Below, piece after piece: positions 9,683 through 17,898 of a DNA stretch of 51,592 nucleotides. The notes under the pieces were generated by a model. It was not told where the DNA came from and did not search any database. It was given only the letters and a program-made list of their open reading frames with translations. The DNA comes from Lachnospiraceae bacterium (GTDB taxonomy: Bacteria > Bacillota > Clostridia > Lachnospirales > Lachnospiraceae), in NCBI GenBank assembly GCA_014804645.1, contig JAAUZI010000039.1, positions 1 through 51,592 on the forward strand, read 5' to 3'. The translations under genes and the position numbers were made by a program. The stretch's first letter is position 1; each line of letters starts with the position of its first letter.

Positions 9683-10342
9683 TCAATCGTACCAGTTTTT
9701 CGTTGTTTCTCCGTCCTGTCCCTCCGCCGGTTCGGGCTTTGGCATATAGGCCTTCATGGCCTTTTCCACCAGAAAGGAACTGGCGTAGCACCACAGCCCG
9801 GGAGTCAGCAAAATCAATGGTATGGGCAGAAGATAAAATTGGGCCAGTACCGTAACCGCCAATCCCGCTGCCAGTGCAAGTGTGATATACCAGAACCGTA
9901 TCGACATGACAAAGGCCAGCATACACAGCTTACCCAGTTTCATGTCAAATCTGGACATCACGGGAAACAAATACAGGCCAATCAGCAACAACAGTACAAT
10001 CAAAAGCCCGCTGAGGGTATACCATATCCGGCTGACCTCCACCCCATTCTCCAGAACCAACCACAACTCCACTCCCAAAAGAATTCCCAGGGCCAAAAGC
10101 AGCACCGTGGCTGCCACACCCTTCTTAAAATTCAGCTTGTAGCCTCTCCAGAACTCCGAATGTACATATCCCACGTCTTTGCGCACAGATTTTACCATAG
10201 TGTAATAGAACGCCGCCGTGGAAGTGCCGATGGTCACCACCGGGATACAGCCTATCATCCAAAGTACCGTGGCCAGAATGATATTTCCCGTCGTAGTCAA
10301 AAACCTATATACAATACCGTCCGTCGAAAACAGTTGATTCAA
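9683..10342 (-). CDS. YesL family (DUF624) membrane protein
   Basis: 219 residues with about five hydrophobic segments (near 18-42, 74-92, 108-126, 140-160 and 165-185). The N-terminus MNQLFSTDGIVYRFLTTTGN is typical of the YesL/DUF624 family. These small proteins accompany MalFG-type permeases in Firmicute pectin and mannan operons; their function is unknown. No ATG is near: the start is TTG at 10342, preceded by AAGGAG at good distance. It lies 92 nt after the GH26 gene with no convincing promoter between, so it is probably in the same transcript. Confidence 0.85.
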   Translation of the reverse strand: MNQLFSTDGIVYRFLTTTGNIILATVLWMIGCIPVVTIGTSTAAFYYTMVKSVRKDVGYVHSEFWRGYKLNFKKGVAATVLLLALGILLGVELWLVLENGVEVSRIWYTLSGLLIVLLLLIGLYLFPVMSRFDMKLGKLCMLAFVMSIRFWYITLALAAGLAVTVLAQFYLLPIPLILLTPGLWCYASSFLVEKAMKAYMPKPEPAEGQDGETTKNWYD

Positions 10343-10434
10343 TAAGCTATCTCCTTACATACATCTACTTGCGAACCATAGGCCGTGCCCTCGGTACCGC
10401 ACCGGTTAACAATTCGTATATTTTACTTAATAAC

Positions 10435-11958
10435 TTATTCGCCGGGCAGCGGATACGTTTTTAAGTCCGGCAATTCGTCCCTGGTAATCACATGCTCATG
10501 CTCATACACCCTTTTCAGCATATCTTTCTCGGTATACTGCTCGCTAAGTGTATACACGCTGGAGTTTTTTAAGACAAACTCGCCGCTCCAGGTGCAGAAA
10601 GAACCCCACATGGAGCCGTCTCTGGCAGCCAGATCCGGGTCGAACAAAGTTCCGTTCTCTGACATAATAACCATCTTTCGGGCGTCCGTATAGTTCAGTA
10701 CCTCCAGATATTGGGCGGTCTGCGGCATATACTCGTGCTCACCGGCATAGATGTCCTCGCCAATGATATCCACATATTCATCTCCGGGATACCATTCCTT
10801 ACTCTGTCCGTTCCACACCCAGATCAGATTGTTCAGGCCATGATAGTTTACCAGCCTGTCGTACATCAGCACATACAACTGCTTATAGGCATCCGCTCCC
10901 GCACTGCCCCACCAGAACCAGCCGCCACTGGCTTCATGTAACGGCCGCCAGAGCACGGGCACATCCGCCTCCTGCAAAATCAACAGCTGCTCCGCTATGG
11001 CATCGATATCCGCAACCAGCAGATCATAACCCTCCTGATCCTGTCCGCTCATGATCTTGGCCAGATCAATACTCGTAGAATCCTTATAAAAGGTGGAATA
11101 CCAGTTACCGGTAATGTATTTCTCCGGAGTGGTCCAGTGCCAGCAGAAAGTCACAATGCCGCCCTTCTCCCAGCATTCCAGCGCATAATCCGTGGCGTGG
11201 CCCTCTGCGCCATGGGCTACGGAAACCGGCGTGTAACTGCTCATGTCCAGCCCCAGGATCGCCGGATACTTGCCGCCTGTGGTCTTCCAGATCGTGGCAT
11301 TCTCCGCACCGAACATACCACTGTCACAGTACTGACCGGACAGGATGTCCGCGCCATAAATATCGCACAGATAAGCCATCAGCCTTCGGGTATTCTCTGT
11401 GGCATTGGGATTGATCAGCACCGGCTCTATGTCGAAACGGCCCGGGTCCAACTCATCGGACGGCTTAACCTTCACACTGTCCAAATGTATCCATCCCCAG
11501 TAGGTGGTCACGCTTACCTGATGATCTCCCGCCTCCATATAGACTCTGGATATCGGGCAATCCTGATACTCCGTCCCGTCTACCCTTGCAGCGCCCATCC
11601 TGTCGCCATCCACGGCTACATAGTTCTCTTTGTGGCCCCCGTCCGCACTTTTGCAGACAATGGCCAGGTCATAGAACCCGTTCTCCTCAATATGTATAGT
11701 CAGCTCCAGTCCGTCCCCTTCCTTGGCGAAACCCTCCACATATCCGACACCGTCCTTCTCTTTTACGGAAGTGCCGCCCAGCAGAGTACCCTCCTCCGCC
11801 TCATAGACCGTCGCCTCATCCCAGGAGTAAGTCTGCAGCCCTGTCTGTTCTGTATCTGCCGTGCCCGCCGAACCCGCTCCATTGCATCCCGGTAATGCCA
11901 GCAGCAAAGCCAAAACAGGCAGAATACCACCTCTTTTTTTCAAGTGTATCCGCCTCAT
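10435..11958 (-). CDS. GH26 family glycoside hydrolase (likely beta-mannanase) lipoprotein with CBM35-like module
   Basis: 507 residues. A lipoprotein signal ends in LALPGC (Cys25). Residues about 51-164 form a CBM35/CBM6-like module (VYEAEEGTLLGGTSV at its start, WGWIHLDSVKV at its end). Residues about 178-485 are the GH26 barrel. The acid/base is E342 in WRPLHEASGGWFWWG and the nucleophile is E434 in MVIMSENGT; both match the family signature of endo-1,4-beta-mannanases. The enzyme should sit on the outer face of the membrane and shorten beta-mannan or a related glycan for the importer encoded downstream. It is the first gene of the operon behind promoter 12012-12040, with GGGAGAG before the ATG. 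GH26 also contains some beta-glucanases and xylanases, so the substrate is inference. Confidence 0.9.
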   Translation of the reverse strand: MRRIHLKKRGGILPVLALLLALPGCNGAGSAGTADTEQTGLQTYSWDEATVYEAEEGTLLGGTSVKEKDGVGYVEGFAKEGDGLELTIHIEENGFYDLAIVCKSADGGHKENYVAVDGDRMGAARVDGTEYQDCPISRVYMEAGDHQVSVTTYWGWIHLDSVKVKPSDELDPGRFDIEPVLINPNATENTRRLMAYLCDIYGADILSGQYCDSGMFGAENATIWKTTGGKYPAILGLDMSSYTPVSVAHGAEGHATDYALECWEKGGIVTFCWHWTTPEKYITGNWYSTFYKDSTSIDLAKIMSGQDQEGYDLLVADIDAIAEQLLILQEADVPVLWRPLHEASGGWFWWGSAGADAYKQLYVLMYDRLVNYHGLNNLIWVWNGQSKEWYPGDEYVDIIGEDIYAGEHEYMPQTAQYLEVLNYTDARKMVIMSENGTLFDPDLAARDGSMWGSFCTWSGEFVLKNSSVYTLSEQYTEKDMLKRVYEHEHVITRDELPDLKTYPLPGE

Positions 11959-12011
11959 AATGCTCTCCCGATATCTTTTAAGTCATTTTAAGTTTTTTTA
12001 ATTACAAGTAA

Positions 12012-12040
12012 ATTGTACTATATTTACTAGAGAACTGCAA
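12012..12040 (-). promoter_or_regulatory. Promoter of the GH26/ABC glycan operon
   Basis: On the minus strand a -35 box TTGCAG (12040-12035) and a -10 box TACAAT (12017-12012) are separated by exactly 17 bases. The implied start of transcription, near 12005, gives a leader of about 45 nt before the GH26 ATG at 11958. Read by eye; not tested. Confidence 0.65.
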
Positions 12041-12089
12041 TACCTTTTATGTATTTTGTCAAAATAGCCTATTTTTATTGTGGGCAGTT

Positions 12090-12110
12090 GTGCATAATGC
12101 ATAGTTGCAC
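12090..12110. promoter_or_regulatory. Imperfect palindrome, candidate regulator site upstream of GH26 promoter
   Basis: The outer arms GTGCA and TGCAC, together with an inner palindrome TGCATAATGCA, are centred about 60 bp upstream of the -35 box. That is a usual distance for an AraC- or LacI-type activator or repressor of glycan genes. No regulator gene is visible in the window, so this is a weak inference. Confidence 0.3.
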
Positions 12111-12271
12111 TTTGACACTTTTCATCATTGTACCCATTTCATTTTTTGCAAAAAAATTCCAAACCAATAAGCGTGCCCGTGCCCGGAAGCGTTTTTCACC
12201 TAAAAATATCAACAAATTAGTTTAAAAATAGCTAAATTTTAATTAAAGCAAAAAAATCCCTGCAAGATCAC

Positions 12272-12296
12272 AAAAATAGGCCTCCCGAGAGAGGCC
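12272..12296 (-). terminator. Rho-independent terminator of the SGNH esterase gene
   Basis: On the minus strand GGCCTC and GAGGCC (12296-12291 and 12284-12279) form a stem with a six-base loop, followed by TATTTTTG. It lies 19 nt after the stop of the SGNH gene and separates it from the GH26 operon. Confidence 0.7.
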
Positions 12297-12314
12297 CATA
12301 ACAACGCACTGTTT

Positions 12315-13628
12315 TTAAGAGACCAGCCAGCCGATAACAGTAAACCGGTCCCCGGTGGAATCGGGGTTTTTGCGCACCTCCACCCTGTGGACAGCCTTTT
12401 CATCAGAGGTGTAGAGTTCCTCCGACTCCATAGAATTTCCCCATCCGTTCACAAAGTTGCCATTCAGAGTGCGCACAAGTTCCCCATCAATATAGATATC
12501 ATACTGTCCGAAAGCATCGTTCACATCCCGCTGGTACAGCAGACCGATATTGGCGGCCTCTATCTCGAACACGATCGGCTCATCTCCCCCCTCCGTGTAC
12601 CAGTAGTCGTCGTAGGGAAAATACCAACCGTTCTGCTTATCGGTAAAACTGCCTACAGACAGCGGCGTCAGATTGGAGGCGTCCAGTATTCGGCCCTCCA
12701 TGTACCGCTCTTTGGTCTGGGCTGCTGCCGTAAAGGGAGCCACTTCCTCCGGTATTTCGTCCAGCCTCGCATAGACGTCGTTCAGATAGCGGTAGAGGAG
12801 CTCACCGATTATGGCATGGCCCCGGTCGTTGGGATGTATATTGTCCGGTGAAATGTCCTTCCAGGCGAATTCCCCCGCCTCAATGGCGGGCAGCACCGCG
12901 TTGCCGTAACTAATCATCGGCAGCTCGTAGCCAAAGCCCAGCAGCGCATCGTTCACCTGGGTGTTGGTCCCGTTCTCCTGGGTGGTGAACAGCAGCATAA
13001 GCGCAGGCATGTTCTCGTCCAGGAGAATACGCCGCAGCAGATTGTCATAGCTTCTCTTGTAAAAAATGTTGTTGCCGTCATTCACGGAAAATTCCACGAT
13101 CACAAAATCCGGTTTGTAATCCAGCAGCTCCTCCTGTACCCGGTGTACTCCCAGGTAGGAGCTGGTGCCGCCGATCCCGGCGTTCACATACTCCACCGTG
13201 ATATTCGGGAATCTCTCCTGCCACCAGCTGCGCATATAGCAGGCATAGGAGCTTTTGTTCCTGTCGCTGGCGCTGTAGCCCTCAGTAATAGAGCCGCCAA
13301 TGACACCCACCGTGATATCCTCTCCCGCCTGTGCCCTGCGCATGACCGCCGCCAGTCTCGTCAAATCTCCCTGCTGAAAGGCTATGGCCCGCTGGTACAT
13401 CTCCTCCGTGACATAGTCCGAGGGCAGGGGTACTGGTTCGACTTGTTCCTCCGCCTGGCCCTCCTGTATGTCGCCGGAATTCCCCACAGCGCTCTCTTCG
13501 CTCTCGGAGTTCTGCTCACCGAGGTTCTCACCTCCGACGCACCCCGCCAGCAATAACGCCATACACATAGCCAGACAGATTCCTTCGACCCGATTCAATT
13601 TTCTATTTTCATATTTTCCGCATTTCAT
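12315..13628 (-). CDS. SGNH/GDSL-type esterase lipoprotein, candidate glycan deacetylase
   Basis: 437 residues from the ATG at 13628. An upstream in-frame ATG at 13748 is unlikely because it lies ahead of the promoter; GGGAGA precedes 13628. The lipobox LLAGC puts the lipid on Cys30, followed by an acidic linker. The SGNH blocks are clear: GGSITEG (Ser113), the block II glycine in NAGIGGTSS, SVNDG (Asn183, Asp184) and DNIHPNDRGH (Asp262, His265). A C-terminal beta-rich domain (about 330-437, ending FTVIGWLVS) resembles the jelly-roll tail of mannan acetylesterases. Beside a GH26 operon, removal of acetyl groups from mannan is the best guess. It has its own promoter and terminator, so it may respond to a different signal. 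Confidence 0.82.
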   Translation of the reverse strand: MKCGKYENRKLNRVEGICLAMCMALLLAGCVGGENLGEQNSESEESAVGNSGDIQEGQAEEQVEPVPLPSDYVTEEMYQRAIAFQQGDLTRLAAVMRRAQAGEDITVGVIGGSITEGYSASDRNKSSYACYMRSWWQERFPNITVEYVNAGIGGTSSYLGVHRVQEELLDYKPDFVIVEFSVNDGNNIFYKRSYDNLLRRILLDENMPALMLLFTTQENGTNTQVNDALLGFGYELPMISYGNAVLPAIEAGEFAWKDISPDNIHPNDRGHAIIGELLYRYLNDVYARLDEIPEEVAPFTAAAQTKERYMEGRILDASNLTPLSVGSFTDKQNGWYFPYDDYWYTEGGDEPIVFEIEAANIGLLYQRDVNDAFGQYDIYIDGELVRTLNGNFVNGWGNSMESEELYTSDEKAVHRVEVRKNPDSTGDRFTVIGWLVS

Positions 13629-13665
13629 AAAAAGGTTCTCCCGTATCTCTATTTTTTTCGAGTCA

Positions 13666-13695
13666 ATTATAACATTCTGTCGTCGCTCTGCGCAA
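13666..13695 (-). promoter_or_regulatory. Promoter of the SGNH esterase gene
   Basis: The minus strand carries a perfect -10 box TATAAT (13671-13666) with an extended TGT just before it. A -35-like TTGCGC (13695-13690) sits 18 bases upstream. The predicted start near 13659 fixes translation at the ATG at 13628. Confidence 0.65.
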
Positions 13696-13702
13696 CTTTT
13701 TC

Positions 13703-13731
13703 TTGGCACATGGACAAAAACATAGTATACT
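13703..13731 (+). promoter_or_regulatory. Promoter of the 319-residue helical protein gene
   Basis: TTGGCA (13703-13708) and TATACT (13726-13731) are separated by 17 bases, one base short of ideal in each box. The implied start near 13738 excludes an in-frame ATG at 13703 and supports translation from 13775. It is divergent from, and close to, the SGNH promoter. Confidence 0.7.
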
Positions 13732-13774
13732 AAGTAAAATATTTGCAAAGACGCAAGCGCATAAAGGAGACCTT

Positions 13775-14734
13775 ATGAATACTACAACTGAAAGTATCTA
13801 TGAAAATATCTGCCGGGCGCGCAACGAGCTGGCGGTGCTGCCGCCGGAATATTCCCTTCCTCAGGAAGACAAGCCGCAACAGGACAAGGTTCGTTTCGTG
13901 AACGGCGCGCTGGACGGTATCGCCCTCTACCATATGGGGGTTCCTAAGCAGGATACCGCCCTGCTGGAGCAGGCTCTGAACACCGCCGCCACGAATTTGG
14001 AGCAGGCCCACGAGCTGGTTAGGCAGTGGGTGACGGACGGCCATATGATCTCGGCCCGTGAAAAAATTTTAAACTATCTGCTTGAACACCAGCAGCAGTT
14101 GCCCGCCCCGGAAATCTATCGGCTGGCTGTGGAGTGCGCATTAAAGGGCACCCACCGGGAGGAGGTCAAATTCGGCCTGGTACTGCTGGTACTCTTTGAC
14201 ATGAGCCAGAATGAGCCGCTGAAAAACGCAATGAGAATTCTGGCGCTGTCCGACGAGTTCACGCTGTATGTGTTGCAGGCCGCTGCAGGCTGGGATAACT
14301 CCGCTCAGGAGATTCTGCGCATCGCCAAAGGCGTACGCGGCTGGGGACGAATCCACGCCGTGACGGCGCTGGAGCCGGAGACTCAGGAGATTGCAGACTG
14401 GCTCTTTGCGGAGGGATGGAACAACACCGTACTACACGCTTACTCCGCTCTGGAATGCTGTCAAAAGGCCGACCTGCGTCAGCGTCTGGAAAATGATATG
14501 GGCGAAAAAGACTTTTTCTGCGCCTGCGAACTGTTGACAGCCCTGCTGGCTGAAGGCCCCGTGCCGGGTATCTCGGAGATAGAGGACTGCGCCGGTCTGT
14601 TGAACGCCTTCGTGGACTGCGCAACCAGCAAGGCTGTGTCCCCCCAGAGACAGAACGCACTGAAACTGGCTGCGGAATACGCCGCAGATCATGAATTGCC
14701 GGAGATCGCGGAGCGCATCCGATTTTTGCTGTGA
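13775..14734 (+). CDS. Unrecognised alpha-helical (HEAT-like) cytoplasmic protein
   Basis: 319 residues from the ATG at 13775, with AAAGGAGA seven bases upstream. There is no signal peptide or membrane segment. The protein is almost wholly helical, acidic and rich in Ala, Leu and Glu. Regular helix pairs such as LRQRLENDMGEKDFFCACEL and NALKLAAEYAADHELPEIAE suggest an alpha-solenoid (HEAT/ARM-like) fold. No catalytic motif was recognised. It stands alone, with its own strong promoter and a shared bidirectional terminator downstream. A scaffold or adaptor role is possible, but no function can be assigned. Confidence 0.8.
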   Translation: MNTTTESIYENICRARNELAVLPPEYSLPQEDKPQQDKVRFVNGALDGIALYHMGVPKQDTALLEQALNTAATNLEQAHELVRQWVTDGHMISAREKILNYLLEHQQQLPAPEIYRLAVECALKGTHREEVKFGLVLLVLFDMSQNEPLKNAMRILALSDEFTLYVLQAAAGWDNSAQEILRIAKGVRGWGRIHAVTALEPETQEIADWLFAEGWNNTVLHAYSALECCQKADLRQRLENDMGEKDFFCACELLTALLAEGPVPGISEIEDCAGLLNAFVDCATSKAVSPQRQNALKLAAEYAADHELPEIAERIRFLL

Positions 14735-14781
14735 CAACGGCATCCTGTCCCTGCTCTATCCCCAGAAACGATTGACGTCAA

Positions 14782-14828
14782 AAAGCACCAGCAGACCCGG
14801 GCTTATGCCTCGGGTCTGCTGGTGCTTT
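14782..14828. terminator. Strong bidirectional terminator
   Basis: An 18-bp perfect stem (14782-14799 with 14811-14828, core AGCACCAGCAGACCCG) encloses an 11-nt loop, with A-rich sequence on the left and T-rich on the right. It lies between the convergent helical-protein gene and the amino-acid binding-protein gene and can stop transcription from both. Confidence 0.85.
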
Positions 14829-14855
14829 GAATATGTGTATTTTTGTTTGCGCGGA

Positions 14856-15659
14856 CTATTCTCTGGTGATGTCACTGCCAAAATACTTCATGGAAATCTC
14901 TGCCAGCTCTCCTGACTCTTTCAACTCTTTGATGGCCTGATCTACCGCCGCTTTGAAGGCAGCCGTAGCCTCCTCCTTGCGGATGGGAATGGACACATGA
15001 GAGGCATCTTCGGTGAGCGCCACGATCTTTACCGGTGCGTCGGGATGTACATTCATATAGTCGTAGAAAGACACCTCCGCATTGAGGGTAGCGTCCACTC
15101 TGCCCGCCACCACCAGATCCAGCGTTTGATCCAGGGAGTCCACGGGAGTCACCGTTGCGCCATAGCTCTCCGCCAAAGTCATATAGGTACTCGCCATACT
15201 GTTGGTGGTAGTCTTGCCGTTTAAGTCCTCAAAGGTCTTGATCTCCTCATTGTCACTTGCCACGATCAGGGCTGTGCGGATATAGCCGTAAGGCTCGCTG
15301 AAATCATATTTCTCCGCCCGCTCGTCGGTGATTTCCACGCCGTTGACAACCATGTCATATCGGCCACTGTCCAGTCCGGCGAACAGTCCGTCCCACTCGC
15401 CCTCCACAAAGGTCACTTCCACGCCCAGTTTCTCAGCGATCTTCTGAGCCACCTCCACGTCAAAGCCCACCAGATTATCATTTTCGTCATGGTAGGTCCA
15501 GGGCGCCCAAGTGCCCTCCATGGCCACGGTCAGCGTGCCTTTTTCCTGAATCTGCTGCAGCAGATCCTGGCCCTGCGCCTCCTGGCCGCCGTTGCCGCAG
15601 GCCATCAGGCTAAATGCCATTAAGCCAGCCATAACAATACCAATTAATTTCTTTTTCAT
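14856..15659 (-). CDS. Amino-acid ABC transporter substrate-binding lipoprotein
   Basis: 267 residues. The lipoprotein signal ends in SLMACGNGG (Cys21). The periplasmic-type fold of family 3 is clear: GTLTVAMEGTWAPWTYHDEN, DNLVGFDVEVAQKIAEKLGV, GLDSGRYDMVVNGVEITDER and the C-terminal KELKESGELAEISMKYFG. It binds a polar amino acid, possibly cystine or glutamine, for the permease and ATPase encoded at the start of the same operon. An unrelated gene separates it from the ATPase gene, which is unusual. It ends just before the bidirectional terminator. Confidence 0.92.
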   Translation of the reverse strand: MKKKLIGIVMAGLMAFSLMACGNGGQEAQGQDLLQQIQEKGTLTVAMEGTWAPWTYHDENDNLVGFDVEVAQKIAEKLGVEVTFVEGEWDGLFAGLDSGRYDMVVNGVEITDERAEKYDFSEPYGYIRTALIVASDNEEIKTFEDLNGKTTTNSMASTYMTLAESYGATVTPVDSLDQTLDLVVAGRVDATLNAEVSFYDYMNVHPDAPVKIVALTEDASHVSIPIRKEEATAAFKAAVDQAIKELKESGELAEISMKYFGSDITRE

Positions 15660-15677
15660 GATTTCCTTTACCTCCTA

Positions 15678-16322
15678 CTAAGTTTGCAGTTGATATTCCT
15701 CCTGTTCTATATTAAAGATCCATTTCTTACCGGTCATGGAATGATTCATACATTCCTGGTAATATGCTATTTCTCTTTCATATTCCTGGGCGGGAAGCAT
15801 TCTCTTTTCCATATACAGCAAAAGTTCAAACCAGTATTTTCGATAGTCGTATTCTTCGTCATATATCCAATTCGTTTGCTCTTCTAGATGAGAGAGCATT
15901 CTACAGGTTCCATTTACATTTTCAATCCCGTCATCTATCCTGCAATAATGCCATGCCCCCTTATGTCTGTCCCGCAGAGCAGACCTGTTTTGTGACACAT
16001 AGGCATAACTTACATCGTGCGCACATTCCTTTATAAGGCTATTCTTAGCCTCTTCAAAAGACAGATTCGAAAAATGCAAATACAGGGAACCCTTGTCTCC
16101 CTCTTGAATGGAATAATATCCTCTATTGTGTATATACCCTCTCGAACCAAAAAACGGTTCTTTCGCCATTGTTCTTCTATTCAGTATATCTTCCTTTATT
16201 TCACATGGAATATCCGGCAGAAAAACAGAGAAAAATTGTTCCTTAATTTCAGCTGCCAGGTTTTCCCATTCCCGCATTTCCGCATCGTTCATTTGATAAT
16301 TCAGAAATTCACGTTCTGTCAC
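15678..16322 (-). CDS. Unknown AT-rich gene inserted in the amino-acid ABC operon, possibly an immunity-type protein
   Basis: 214 residues, starting with GTG at 16322 in a GTGA overlap with the ATPase stop, so it is translated from the same transcript. There is no signal peptide or membrane segment. The protein is rich in Tyr, Glu and Arg. The segments DVSYAYVSQNRSALRDRHKG and DYRKYWFELLLYMEKRMLPA, then EREIAYYQECMN, loosely recall Imm63-like immunity proteins of polymorphic toxin systems. The match is from memory and weak. Base composition is clearly more AT-rich than the flanking transporter genes, which suggests later acquisition. No toxin gene is nearby. Confidence 0.7.
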   Translation of the reverse strand: MTEREFLNYQMNDAEMREWENLAAEIKEQFFSVFLPDIPCEIKEDILNRRTMAKEPFFGSRGYIHNRGYYSIQEGDKGSLYLHFSNLSFEEAKNSLIKECAHDVSYAYVSQNRSALRDRHKGAWHYCRIDDGIENVNGTCRMLSHLEEQTNWIYDEEYDYRKYWFELLLYMEKRMLPAQEYEREIAYYQECMNHSMTGKKWIFNIEQEEYQLQT

Positions 16323-17074
16323 ATATCCACCTGCTGCGCCTCTCCGCTCAGAGTCCTGAGAAAGGTTTTGATGCGCTCCTCTTTGGGATTTTCAAAAAAT
16401 TCTTTGGAACCACACTGCTCCAGCACCTGGCCGTCCTCCATAAAGATCACTTTGTTGGACACGTTGCGGGCAAAGCTCATCTCGTGGGTGACTACCAGCA
16501 TGGTCATACCCTCTTCCGCAAGCTGCCGCATCACGGTAAGCACCTCTCCGATCAGCTCCGGGTCCAGCGCCGAAGTCGGCTCGTCAAAATAGATGATCTC
16601 CGGGTCCGTGGCCAGCGCCCGGGCAATTCCCACTCGCTGCTGCTGTCCCCCGGAGAGCTGGTGAGGATAGTAGTCATAGCGGTCCGACAGGCCCACCTTA
16701 TCCAGCGCCCGCCTGCCGATCTCCATGGCCTGGGCCTTATCCATTTTGCGCCCTATAATCAGGCCCTCCGTCACATTCTGCAGGGCCGTCTTGTTGCTGA
16801 ACAGATTGTAGCTCTGAAACACAAAAGCCGTCTTTTTCCGCAGCCTGGCAATATCTTTTTTAGAGACATGACCCATCTGAAAGGTCTCGCCGTCGAACTC
16901 CAGGGTGCCGCCGTCCGCTGTCTCCAAAAAGTTTAAGCACCGCAGCAGCGTGGTTTTGCCGGAGCCGCTGGGCCCCAGAATCGCCACCACGTCACCCTTT
17001 TCCACAGAGAGATCCACGCCCCGCAGGACTACCTGCGCCTGGAACGACTTAGTGATATTACGTGCCTGTACCAT
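16319..17074 (-). CDS. Amino-acid ABC transporter ATP-binding protein
   Basis: 251 residues of the GlnQ/TcyC type. Walker A is GPSGSGKTT (about 34-42), the signature is LSGGQQQR, Walker B is IIYFDEPTSALDP and the switch histidine is in VVTHEMSFA. It powers the permease encoded upstream. Its ATG lies inside the end of the permease gene (46-nt overlap) and is preceded by AGGAGG, so the two are tightly coupled. Confidence 0.95.
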   Translation of the reverse strand: MVQARNITKSFQAQVVLRGVDLSVEKGDVVAILGPSGSGKTTLLRCLNFLETADGGTLEFDGETFQMGHVSKKDIARLRKKTAFVFQSYNLFSNKTALQNVTEGLIIGRKMDKAQAMEIGRRALDKVGLSDRYDYYPHQLSGGQQQRVGIARALATDPEIIYFDEPTSALDPELIGEVLTVMRQLAEEGMTMLVVTHEMSFARNVSNKVIFMEDGQVLEQCGSKEFFENPKEERIKTFLRTLSGEAQQVDM

Positions 17075-17751
17075 GGGTCTTTCCTCCTCTCTGCTGTCAC
17101 ACTCAGCTTGCGCTCACCCATATGCTGCAGCCCTGTCAGCACCGTACAGAACAGCAGATAGATCAGTCCCACTTCAATGTACAGTGCCAGTGGCTCATAG
17201 GTTCTGGCCACAATGCGCTGGGTGGCCATGAACATTTCCACCACTGTGATATTCGCCGCCAGGGAGGTGTCCTTCACCATGCTGATCAGAGAGTTGGACA
17301 GGGGCGGAAAGGCAATGCGGAAAGCCTGGGGAAGCACGATCCGCCGCATGATCTGCAGATAACTCATACCCACGCAGTATCCCGCCTCGATCTGGCCCTT
17401 GGGCACGGATTCCAGCGCCGCCCTCATGGTCTCTGCGCAGTAGGCTCCCTCGTTGATGGAGAACACCAGCACTGCGCAGGGAAAGGGATCAATGATAATC
17501 CCCAGGTTGGGCAGGCCATAGAAAATCACATACAGCTGCACCAGCAGCGGCGTCCCTCTGACCACCCAGATATAAAAACGGCTGATCTGCTTTAATACCT
17601 TTACATTGGCAAACTGAATCATAGCCACTGCCACGGCGATCACCATGGCAAAGGAAAATGACAGAACCGTCAGCGGTATGGTCACCTTGATTCCCGGTAT
17701 TAAGATTTTAGTAAAGGAATCTACAATGATTCCCAGCAGTCTGTCACTCAT
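17029..17751 (-). CDS. Amino-acid ABC transporter permease (HisM/GlnP type)
   Basis: 240 residues with about five membrane helices. The HisM-type signatures are VVRGTPLLVQLYVIFYGLPN and the cytoplasmic loop EAGYCVGMSYLQIMRRIVLP. It is the first gene of the operon permease / ATPase / unknown / binding protein. The basic tail SLSRSRRR is encoded in the region that overlaps the ATPase gene. Confidence 0.93.
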   Translation of the reverse strand: MSDRLLGIIVDSFTKILIPGIKVTIPLTVLSFSFAMVIAVAVAMIQFANVKVLKQISRFYIWVVRGTPLLVQLYVIFYGLPNLGIIIDPFPCAVLVFSINEGAYCAETMRAALESVPKGQIEAGYCVGMSYLQIMRRIVLPQAFRIAFPPLSNSLISMVKDTSLAANITVVEMFMATQRIVARTYEPLALYIEVGLIYLLFCTVLTGLQHMGERKLSVTAERRKDPWYRHVISLSRSRRR

Positions 17752-17763
17752 CCCGCCCGTTGC

Positions 17764-17786
17764 TCCCTGCTTAATAATATATTCCT
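17764..17786. repeat. Small inverted repeat in the leader of the amino-acid ABC operon
   Basis: The plus strand shows TTAATA and TATTAA arms around ATATTCC. The ATTCCTATTA core resembles, from memory, CymR-type sites of Firmicute sulfur-amino-acid genes, which would suit a cystine importer. The resemblance is weak. Confidence 0.25.
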
Positions 17787-17815
17787 ATTAAAGACGTAGG
17801 CACTGATATTAATGA

Positions 17816-17844
17816 AGTATACCACCTAATTGGTTATCTGGCAA
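17816..17844 (-). promoter_or_regulatory. Promoter of the amino-acid ABC operon with overlapping dyad
   Basis: The minus strand carries TTGCCA (17844-17839), a 17-base spacer and TATACT (17821-17816). A 7-bp inverted repeat, GTTATCT (17833-17839) and AGATAAC (17856-17862), straddles the -35 box and is a good candidate operator. The leader is about 60 nt. Confidence 0.7.
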
Positions 17845-17898
17845 ATACTTTTGTTAGATAACTGGAACTTACAGGTCTGGACCTCGGGATTTCTCCGG

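Larger units (their letters stand above)
11959..12314. other. 356-bp AT-rich intergenic region upstream of the GH26 operon
   Basis: No coding frame is supported here. It contains the GH26 operon promoter (12012-12040), an imperfect palindrome centred near 12100 (12090-12110) that could bind an activator, and the terminator of the SGNH gene (12272-12296). The long A/T tracts at 12140-12160 and 12200-12260 look like an UP-element or spacer, not a gene. Confidence 0.7.

Noticed and set aside
12184..12198. Possible catabolite-responsive (cre) site upstream of the GH26 operon
   Set aside because: TGAAAAACGCTTCC on the minus strand has one base too many between the TG and CG cores and lacks the closing CA, so it does not fit the consensus.
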